Below are positions 1 to 5,017 of a stretch of DNA of 6,753 nt, piece after piece. A program made the translations under genes and the position numbers. Numbering within the stretch: the first letter of the stretch is position 1; every line of letters starts with the position of its first letter. Origin of the DNA: Chloroflexota bacterium (GTDB lineage: Bacteria > Chloroflexota > Anaerolineae > Aggregatilineales > Phototrophicaceae). Location: assembly GCA_026706395.1 (NCBI GenBank), contig JAPOYU010000097.1, positions 1-6,753 of the forward strand, in the 5' to 3' direction. The notes beneath the pieces were generated by a model. The model was not told the origin of the DNA, did not search any database, and saw only the letters and a list, made by a program, of their open reading frames with translations.

Positions 1-25
1 GGGGGGGTGAGGGGAGGGTCGCGGG
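1..25 (+). other. G-rich tract with G-quadruplex pattern
   Basis: Four runs of at least three G lie at 1-7, 11-14, 16-18 and 23-25, with gaps of 3, 1 and 4 bases. This satisfies the usual G3+N1-7 quadruplex pattern on the + strand. It lies about 40 bases upstream of the candidate methyltransferase promoter. The run of seven G is at the very edge of the window, so it could be a contig-end or sequencing artefact, or part of a G/C-rich interspersed repeat. No gene is visible in bases 1-117. Confidence 0.4.
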
Positions 26-64
26 TTCTTTTGCGGCGATTGCTGGCACATTTGTTCCAAGTGC

Positions 65-73
65 TGCTACAAT
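65..73 (+). promoter_or_regulatory. Candidate extended -10 promoter of the restriction-modification cassette
   Basis: TGCTACAAT reads as a TGn extension (65-67) plus a -10 hexamer TACAAT (68-73) that differs from TATAAT at one base. Only a weak -35-like CTGGCA (43-48) lies upstream, with a long 19-base spacer, as is common for extended -10 promoters. The predicted transcription start near base 80 would give a leader of about 38 bases. The methyltransferase ATG at 118 has a GAGAG ribosome-binding site at 104-108. Confidence 0.45.
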
Positions 74-117
74 ATAGTTGGCCTTTCTAAACCGTCCGCA
101 ATTGAGAGATTTGCTGG

Positions 118-1503
118 ATGATCACCAAGACTCAACTGCATGAAATCAAGGAAAACAACATTGGTGCTGTATATGAGCATTTGCAGTCATGCTCTTCATC
201 TTTGGAAGCAAGAGTGATTTTGGAGAATCTTGGAAGGTTGCCCAAGGATTTTGATGGCAAAGTCCTTATTCCGTTCGTGAGTGACGACATACGCGACACC
301 CGATATTGGGCGGTCAAGAATCTGGGCAAACTGCAGGACATAAAATATCTTCACGAATTAAGTGAAGTGGCTCTAAACGACAAAAGCTCCGTTGTCAGAC
401 GTGAAGCGGTATCCGCCATCGGACGGATGCGGAATAAACGCGCGATTCCGACCTTGGTGCGATTCTTGCAGGACGATGATCCCAATGTCCTATTGCAAGC
501 GATAAGAGGGCTTTTGATCTTTAAGAATCATAAGCGAGTCAGAGAGTGTTTGCAGCCTCTTGAGGACCATCCTAACGAGCAGATTCAGTACGTGCTTCAA
601 TCTGAATTCGAGGCGCAACCGGCAATCACTGACTATGGTATGCACTACGAGTCGCCCGACTATCTGAAGAACGTTGTTGTCGAAGGAGATACGCGTGAAG
701 TCATGCAGCTGCTGCCGGATGGATGTGTTCATCTAACATTTACATCGCCGCCGTATTACAACGCCCGCGACTATTCAATATACAAGAGCTATCAGCAATA
801 CTTGGACTTCTTAGGAGAAGTATTTGAGTCTGTACACCGAATAACAAAAGAGGGCAGGTTTTTGCTCATTAATACCTCACCAGTGATAGTGCCTAGGTTC
901 AGCCGAAAACACGCCAGCAAGCGCTATCCAATCCCATTTGACATACACAACATCGTTTCTGAATTGGGCTGGGAATTCATAGACGATATTGTTTGGGCGA
1001 AGCCTGAAGCATCTGCTAAGAACCGCGTTGGCGGATTTCAGCAACATCGGAAGCCTCTAGGTTACAAGCCGAACATGATTACAGAATATGTGATGGTATA
1101 TCGAAAGAAATCGTCGAGACTGATTGATTGGAATATGAGGCAATATCCAAAGTCAATCATTGAGGAAAGCAAGGTCACTGACGAATTTGAGACGACGAAT
1201 CTCTGGGAAATCGATCCTATGAGTGATGCCGTGCATACCGCTGTTTTTCCGCATGAATTATGTGACAGAGTGGCAAAATATTATTCATACAAGGGAGACC
1301 TGTTATTCGATCCATTTGCCGGAAGCGGGACGTTTGGACTTTCGGCCAAACGACTAGACAGGAAGTTTTTTCTGACTGAGCAAGAACCGGACTATGTTGC
1401 CAGAATGAAGGATATGATGTCGCAAAATCAGACAGCCGATCCGCCTGCGACATTCGTTACTTCCGATGAATTCAAGCTGTTGGTAGAGGAGAATCGTGAA
1501 TAA
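118..1503 (+). CDS. Beta-class site-specific DNA methyltransferase (probably N4-cytosine) with N-terminal HEAT-like repeats
   Basis: This 461-residue protein should transfer a methyl group from S-adenosylmethionine to a base in a specific DNA site, protecting host DNA from the endonuclease encoded next. The catalytic motif IV is TSPPY at residues 209-213. The SAM-binding motif I, DPFAGSGT (398-405), lies near the C-terminus. Motif IV before motif I is the beta-class order. TSPPY rather than DPPY favours N4-cytosine as product, though N6-adenine is not excluded. The segment FFLTEQEPDYV (417-427) follows motif I as expected for motif II, and target recognition probably involves about residues 330-370. 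Residues about 27-166 form four to five helical pairs of 30-32 residues with HEAT character, for example RREAVSAIGRMRNKRAIPTLV (94-114, excluding nothing else of note). This extension is absent from ordinary enzymes of about 280-320 residues. The ATG at 118 has GAGAG nine bases upstream. Composition is about 45% GC, lower than the transporter genes, suggesting acquisition by transfer. Confidence 0.88.
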   Translation: MITKTQLHEIKENNIGAVYEHLQSCSSSLEARVILENLGRLPKDFDGKVLIPFVSDDIRDTRYWAVKNLGKLQDIKYLHELSEVALNDKSSVVRREAVSAIGRMRNKRAIPTLVRFLQDDDPNVLLQAIRGLLIFKNHKRVRECLQPLEDHPNEQIQYVLQSEFEAQPAITDYGMHYESPDYLKNVVVEGDTREVMQLLPDGCVHLTFTSPPYYNARDYSIYKSYQQYLDFLGEVFESVHRITKEGRFLLINTSPVIVPRFSRKHASKRYPIPFDIHNIVSELGWEFIDDIVWAKPEASAKNRVGGFQQHRKPLGYKPNMITEYVMVYRKKSSRLIDWNMRQYPKSIIEESKVTDEFETTNLWEIDPMSDAVHTAVFPHELCDRVAKYYSYKGDLLFDPFAGSGTFGLSAKRLDRKFFLTEQEPDYVARMKDMMSQNQTADPPATFVTSDEFKLLVEENRE

Positions 1504-2414
1504 TGCCTCTCACCGATTCAGCACTTCAAAATGTCCTACGGATGATTCTTAAAGGCGAGCATTATCGCAAAGCTGTGATTCTCCAAATTAGCGAAGACTT
1601 CTTGCGATTCTCCGTGCAGTTCTTTAAGGACATCGTGTACGCCAAACTTGCTGGAATTGGAATTGACGAAGACTGGTATGAGGCGCAATTCCTAAAGGGT
1701 AAGTTCTCGGCAAAGGAGACAGCGATATATGCTGGATTGAACGCAAAATCGGTTTTCAACATCTATGGTAGTTCCACCCGCGAAGTTATCATGGAAGTGG
1801 CTCCCGCTTTCTATGATGAACTACTACAGCGAGTAGAGACGCTTATCGAAAGTGATTTTCACAGTCTCAATCTGCACTTGACCATCAACTATCAAGATGT
1901 CAGCGTTAATCTAACGCTCCAAGAAACTCTCATCGTCGTCAACACGCTTGCGGCCAAGCACGCCGAAATCCGCGGCGGCGCCTGGAGCGGCCTCGGCAAG
2001 CGCCTCGAACTTCCGCTCATGCTGACACTGGCAAAGCTATACCAAGTCCCGTCAAGCCACTATGCGGGAAAAGGCTTAACGGGCGAAGCGCGAGAAATTG
2101 ATTTCCACTTCTTGAGCAATTCCGGCGATCAGTTCTTTTGTGAAGTGAAACTGATGGGCAAGGGCAATCCGGAGAGCGCCGACAGCACCATAGCGCGCAG
2201 GTCGAACATCTTCATCGCGCAGACCTTGTCCGCCAAGAACAAGAGCCAACTCACCAATCGCGGGCATCATTGGGTGGAATTGGGCGCGCCCGACGGCTAC
2301 AAGCGGATGTTCACCGTCTTCACCTACCTAGATGTGCCTTGCGTCGAGTTCAACGGCGACCTGGATGCGGCGCTGGATACAATCATCCCGCAAGTCTTTG
2401 AGGAAATCGCGTAG
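1503..2414 (+). CDS. Type II restriction endonuclease, PD-(D/E)XK fold, possibly CfrBI-like
   Basis: This 303-residue protein is the likely cleavage partner of the preceding methyltransferase. Its ATG shares one base with that gene's TAA stop, so the two are probably co-transcribed and translationally coupled. A GAGGA ribosome-binding site lies at 1486-1490. The probable nuclease core is REID (197-200), then FFCEVKLMGKG (211-221). D200, E214 and K216 fit the D-Xn-ExK signature of metal-dependent PD-(D/E)XK nucleases, with E195 or E198 as possible extra acidic residues. Residues 69-90 resemble a small helix-turn-helix (KETAIYAGLNAKSVFNIYG). The CEVKLMGKGNPESAD segment reminds me of the CfrBI family, whose prototype recognises CCWWGG and pairs with an N4-cytosine methylase. 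That assignment is from memory, not from a search. There is no membrane segment or signal peptide, so it should be cytoplasmic. GC rises from about 44% (1561-1920) to about 57% (1921-2400) by hand count. A non-nuclease role is unlikely given the neighbour. Confidence 0.75.
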   Translation: MPLTDSALQNVLRMILKGEHYRKAVILQISEDFLRFSVQFFKDIVYAKLAGIGIDEDWYEAQFLKGKFSAKETAIYAGLNAKSVFNIYGSSTREVIMEVAPAFYDELLQRVETLIESDFHSLNLHLTINYQDVSVNLTLQETLIVVNTLAAKHAEIRGGAWSGLGKRLELPLMLTLAKLYQVPSSHYAGKGLTGEAREIDFHFLSNSGDQFFCEVKLMGKGNPESADSTIARRSNIFIAQTLSAKNKSQLTNRGHHWVELGAPDGYKRMFTVFTYLDVPCVEFNGDLDAALDTIIPQVFEEIA

Positions 2415-2424
2415 CCCACCCAAA

Positions 2425-2454
2425 TTCGCCATCTACCTCCCAACCCGCTATACT
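2425..2454 (+). promoter_or_regulatory. Candidate sigma70-type promoter for the solute-binding protein gene
   Basis: TATACT at 2449-2454 matches five of six -10 consensus bases. A poor -35-like TTCGCC lies at 2425-2430 with an 18-base spacer. The predicted start near 2461 gives a leader of about 130 bases that contains a dyad and an orphan Shine-Dalgarno-like sequence. The weak -35 suggests dependence on an activator or a false positive. Confidence 0.35.
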
Positions 2455-2468
2455 CTGACCAGCTTCAA

Positions 2469-2489
2469 AGCGGCGCACTTTGCGCGGCT
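2469..2489 (+). promoter_or_regulatory. Imperfect dyad in the binding-protein leader: candidate operator or 5' UTR hairpin
   Basis: The arms AGCGGCGCA (2469-2477) and TGCGCGGCT (2481-2489) are complementary at eight of nine positions, with one G-G mismatch and a three-base centre. The dyad starts about eight bases downstream of the predicted transcription start, a usual place for a repressor operator. As RNA it would be a stable stem with a tight loop. No T tract follows, so it is not an intrinsic terminator of the endonuclease gene. Confidence 0.45.
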
Positions 2490-2511
2490 GCATCTCGACT
2501 CGTCAGCCTGG

Positions 2512-2520
2512 GGAGGTGAT
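2512..2520 (+). other. Orphan Shine-Dalgarno-like sequence
   Basis: GGAGGTGAT is a full-length complement to the canonical 16S rRNA anti-Shine-Dalgarno end. It lies about 72 bases upstream of the ATG at 2592. No ATG, GTG or TTG opens a plausible gene at the right distance, since the reading frame through it runs out of frame into the binding-protein gene. It may be fortuitous, or part of the leader's regulatory structure. Confidence 0.35.
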
Positions 2521-2591
2521 TATCGGCGTCCATACTTGCGGCATCACTCTTACGATTGTGTTCAACTACTTGAAGAAACGAGGTACGCAAA

Positions 2592-3872
2592 ATGAAGAAA
2601 GCAATGTTATGCCTGTTCATTCTGGCGCTGCTGCCGCTGGGCGCGCTGGCGCAGGATATGCCCCATGCGGGCGTCGAAGTGGTGACCAACTTCATGCAGT
2701 CGGGCACCTATGATGTTGGCGCCGAGCAGTTGGAGCCGGGCTTCGAAGAAGAGACCGGCATTGAACTCGAGATTGTCGCGTCGCCCTTTGTGGTATTGGT
2801 GCAGAATAACATCACGGACTTGAGCACAGGCACGGGCGAGTTTGACGTCATCTCGGGCGACTTTTGGATCGGCAGCGTCTGGAACCATATGCACCCGCTG
2901 GACGACTTGATCGAGCGCGATATGTGGGGCGGCTCCTTCATCGAGGGCTTGATGAAGCAGGGACCGTCCGCGTTCTTTGACGGCAAGCGGATTGGCATCC
3001 CCTACAGCGCCGATGCCTATGGGTTGATCTACCGCACCGATATCTTCGAGGAAGCCGGCATTTCGGCCGATTGGGAGACTTGGGACGAGTTTTTCGAGGC
3101 GCTGGACGCTCTGGAAATGCATCTGGAAGGCAGTGATATCGCGCCGAACGTATTCGCCTTTGGCGCCTACGAACAGACGCCGGCCATCTTCCTGGGCATG
3201 TATGATGGCTATCTGGTGGATGCCGAGGGCAATTACGCGCTGGATCACGACAAGGCGGTCGCCGCTTTGAACCAGATGAAGAGCCTGCTGGATTACAATC
3301 CCGAGGGCGCCACCAGCTTGAGCATTGACGAAGCCAATTCGGTGTTCCTCACGGGCAAAGCGGCGACGATGATTTGCTGGGTCAGCTTTGTGCGGGCGGC
3401 CGCGCAAGACCCCGATGCGTCGCTAGTGGTTGATAACTGGGCGACAGCGCCCTTCCCGGGACCGGGCTTCCCCTTCCTCTCGGCTTGGAATCTCTTCATT
3501 TCCGGCTTCAGCGAAAATCCCGATGCGGCTTGGGAATGGATCAAGTACTACATCAACGAGGAAGAGGCGAAGCGCCGCTTCGTCGAGCTAGGTGTGGGCT
3601 CGCCATTCCTGAGCACCTATGAGGACGAGGAGCTGATCGAGAAGTACAGCCACGACTTCCCGAACATGGTTGCCAACTTGAACCGCGCGGAATCTGTGCC
3701 CTGGATATTCGCCGCTTTCGAGATCTTCTTCCGCCACATGGGCGAATTCGTCATTGGCGCGGTCGATGTTGAAACGATGCTGGAGAATACGCTGGCTGAT
3801 TGGTCGGAGCTGGAGGTGCCGGAGGGTCTGATTCAGTCGGCTGCCGCTCAAGGGCAGCTGCAAGAAGGCTAG
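2592..3872 (+). CDS. Extracellular solute-binding protein family 1 of a carbohydrate ABC importer
   Basis: This 426-residue protein should capture a substrate, probably a sugar or sugar derivative, outside the cytoplasmic membrane and deliver it to the permease pair encoded downstream. Residues 1-20 form a Sec signal peptide: KK at 2-3, a hydrophobic stretch (5-16), and an ALA cleavage site before Q21. No lipobox cysteine is present, since C7 lies inside the hydrophobic core, so it appears secreted rather than lipid-anchored. Family 1 features are GEFDVISGDFW (82-92), HPLDDLI (101-107), GKRIGIPYSADAYGLIYRTD (131-150), IFEEAGI then WETWDEF (151-167), and FLTGKAATMICW (252-263). The length is normal for the family. 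GAGGT at 2580-2584, seven bases upstream, supports the ATG at 2592. The protein is rich in acidic residues. An intrinsic terminator directly follows. The substrate cannot be read from sequence; the nearby isomerase gene suggests a sugar, polyol or sugar acid. Confidence 0.92.
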   Translation: MKKAMLCLFILALLPLGALAQDMPHAGVEVVTNFMQSGTYDVGAEQLEPGFEEETGIELEIVASPFVVLVQNNITDLSTGTGEFDVISGDFWIGSVWNHMHPLDDLIERDMWGGSFIEGLMKQGPSAFFDGKRIGIPYSADAYGLIYRTDIFEEAGISADWETWDEFFEALDALEMHLEGSDIAPNVFAFGAYEQTPAIFLGMYDGYLVDAEGNYALDHDKAVAALNQMKSLLDYNPEGATSLSIDEANSVFLTGKAATMICWVSFVRAAAQDPDASLVVDNWATAPFPGPGFPFLSAWNLFISGFSENPDAAWEWIKYYINEEEAKRRFVELGVGSPFLSTYEDEELIEKYSHDFPNMVANLNRAESVPWIFAAFEIFFRHMGEFVIGAVDVETMLENTLADWSELEVPEGLIQSAAAQGQLQEG

Positions 3873-3880
3873 CGCGTTAT

Positions 3881-3912
3881 GAGGCGGGGGTTGCGGCTTC
3901 CGCCTCTTTCTT
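3881..3912 (+). terminator. Intrinsic terminator after the binding-protein gene
   Basis: GAGGCGG (3881-3887) pairs perfectly with CCGCCTC (3900-3906), and two G-U pairs can extend the stem to nine pairs with an eight-base loop. TTTCTT (3907-3912) follows at once. The stem begins nine bases after the stop codon. In an importer operon, such a partial terminator between the binding-protein and permease genes would keep permease expression lower than that of the binding protein. A complete stop would require a separate promoter for the permease. Confidence 0.75.
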
Positions 3913-3918
3913 GTCAAT

Positions 3919-3942
3919 CAACCCCTCCCCCAGCCTCTCCCC
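3919..3942. other. C-rich intergenic tract
   Basis: Runs of C at 3922-3925, 3927-3931 and 3939-3942, with a CC between the last two, make a nearly pure pyrimidine stretch just after the terminator. Its complement is G-rich and vaguely resembles the G-rich tract at 1-25 in opposite orientation. It may be a copy of a G/C-rich interspersed repeat, but two short low-complexity tracts do not prove this. The rest of the gap (3943-4011) shows only a TTTACA (3970-3975) that matches five of six -35 bases but has no -10 partner. Confidence 0.3.
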
Positions 3943-4011
3943 AAAGCATCCGAAGCAGAGGGAGTGTATTTTACATTGGTAACCAGTAGCGAGCCGAAAG
4001 CCAGCAAACTC

Positions 4012-4025
4012 ATGCGAATTCGCAT
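4012..4025. promoter_or_regulatory. Perfect 14-bp palindrome, candidate operator
   Basis: ATGCGAATTCGCAT is a perfect inverted repeat with no spacer. Its last base is 33 bases before the permease ATG at 4059. It is followed by a second, spaced inverted repeat at 4039-4056. Its length and place fit a dimeric regulator site controlling permease expression after the terminator. The AATT centre differs from the CG centre of typical LacI-family operators. Confidence 0.45.
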
Positions 4026-4038
4026 CACCGATCCTTGT

Positions 4039-4056
4039 TATTGCCCGCGCGCAATA
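4039..4056 (+). promoter_or_regulatory. Inverted repeat next to the permease start codon
   Basis: TATTGC (4039-4044) and GCAATA (4051-4056) are exact inverted repeats around CCGCGC. The second arm ends two bases before the ATG at 4059. It occupies the position where a ribosome-binding site would be, and no Shine-Dalgarno sequence is visible. It could be a repressor site, or an RNA hairpin that modulates translation. Confidence 0.4.
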
Positions 4057-4058
4057 CG

Positions 4059-4976
4059 ATGAGTTCATCGGCTGATACCAAAGCAAACAGCGCGAAGTCG
4101 GATTGGCATCGCTGGCACGATTTGCCTTGGCTGGTCGTCTTTGTAATTCCGGCCTTTGTCATCGTGGTGGCGGTGCAGGTCTATCCGCTTGCCTACTCCG
4201 CTGTTTTGTCGGTGCAAGATTGGGTCTTGACCGAGTCACAAACGCCGAAGGGCTTCGTCGGGTTGGAGAATTTCGCTAAGGAACTGTCGGATGAGACCTT
4301 CAGGCGTTCCATTCGCAACAGCGTCTTCATCACCGGCGGCGCTTTGGCGCTGCAGATGACGCTGGGCATTAGCCTGGCGTATTTGACTATGGGATCGAGT
4401 TGGCGCATGCGGGCGATCCGCACGCTGCTCATTCTACCCATGGTGATCGCGCCGGTTGCCGCCGGCACGCTCTGGCGCATCCTGCTTAACTCGCGGGCCG
4501 GGCTGGTCAATCATCTGCTGAGCCAGATCGGCGTTAAGGGACCGGAATGGCTGGCGCACCCGGATTGGGCGATGGTGTCGGTGATATTGTTGGATACCTG
4601 GCAGTGGACGCCATTCGTCCTGCTGGTCGCCAGCGCGGCGATCGCCAGCATCCCGGAGGATCTGTTGGAAGTGGCGGCGATTGATGGCGCGTCTCGCTGG
4701 CAGACTTTCCTCTATGTCGAGTTGCCGCTGCTGATGCCGCTGCTGCTGCTGACGCTGGTATTTCGCATGTTGGAATCGCTCTTGTCGCTGGATTCAATTT
4801 ATTCGCTGACCTTCGGCGGACCTGGATACAGCACATACACCTTGACCTATTACATTTACACGCAGGGCTTGCGGAATTTCAATTTCGGCGCGGCCGCCGC
4901 TTCGTCCTGGATATTCATGGTCTTCGCCAGCCTTTGCATCGGGCTTGTTTTCTGGTTCCAGCGGCGCGAGCGCTAA
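4059..4976 (+). CDS. ABC importer permease, MalF/UgpA type
   Basis: This 305-residue inner-membrane protein should form half of the transport channel with the MalG-type protein encoded at 5991. Predicted membrane segments lie at about residues 24-47, 87-111, 119-143, 170-195, 225-248 and 283-301, giving six helices. The cytoplasmic EAA loop that docks on the ATPase is EVAAIDGASRWQTF (204-217), with the conserved G210, ending in ELPLL (221-225). FGGPGYST (252-259) is typical of MalF-like sugar permeases. An in-frame TTG at 4035 would add eight residues. I prefer ATG 4059 because neither start has a good ribosome-binding site and the ATG gives an ordinary N-terminus. A CTG-rich stretch (4724-4757) encodes the leucine-rich start of the fifth helix. 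The gene follows the binding-protein gene after a terminator and dyads, and precedes the isomerase gene by 41 bases. Confidence 0.9.
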   Translation: MSSSADTKANSAKSDWHRWHDLPWLVVFVIPAFVIVVAVQVYPLAYSAVLSVQDWVLTESQTPKGFVGLENFAKELSDETFRRSIRNSVFITGGALALQMTLGISLAYLTMGSSWRMRAIRTLLILPMVIAPVAAGTLWRILLNSRAGLVNHLLSQIGVKGPEWLAHPDWAMVSVILLDTWQWTPFVLLVASAAIASIPEDLLEVAAIDGASRWQTFLYVELPLLMPLLLLTLVFRMLESLLSLDSIYSLTFGGPGYSTYTLTYYIYTQGLRNFNFGAAAASSWIFMVFASLCIGLVFWFQRRER

Positions 4977-5005
4977 GGCGCCAACCACAGGGCGGTCGGG
5001 TACAT

Positions 5006-5011
5006 AGAAGG
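5006..5011 (+). promoter_or_regulatory. Ribosome-binding site that fixes the isomerase start
   Basis: AGAAGG lies six bases before the ATG at 5018. The reading frame is open further upstream to an ATG at 4934, but that start would lie inside the permease gene and add 28 arginine-rich residues unlike the family. The ATG at 5018 begins MKILGLGID, a natural first beta strand of a TIM barrel. Confidence 0.6.
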
Positions 5012-5017
5012 CAGCTG

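Noticed and set aside
2332..2713. Small + strand frames in the gap before the binding-protein gene
   Set aside because: They run out of frame from the endonuclease gene into the binding-protein gene, have no well-placed start after the GGAGGTGAT sequence, and no recognisable product.
2607..3407. A 266-codon open frame on the - strand
   Set aside because: It lies wholly inside the binding-protein gene, has low-complexity arginine/glutamine/alanine-rich content and no recognisable motif. It is a shadow of a GC-rich coding region.
3887..3925. Alternative pairing of GGGGTTG (3887-3893) with CAACCCC (3919-3925) as an antiterminator
   Set aside because: The second arm is transcribed only after the terminator's T tract, so it cannot prevent termination in the normal order of events.
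4724..4757. CTG-rich short repeat
   Set aside because: It encodes the leucine-rich start of a membrane helix in an intact permease gene and needs no other explanation, though it may be prone to slippage.
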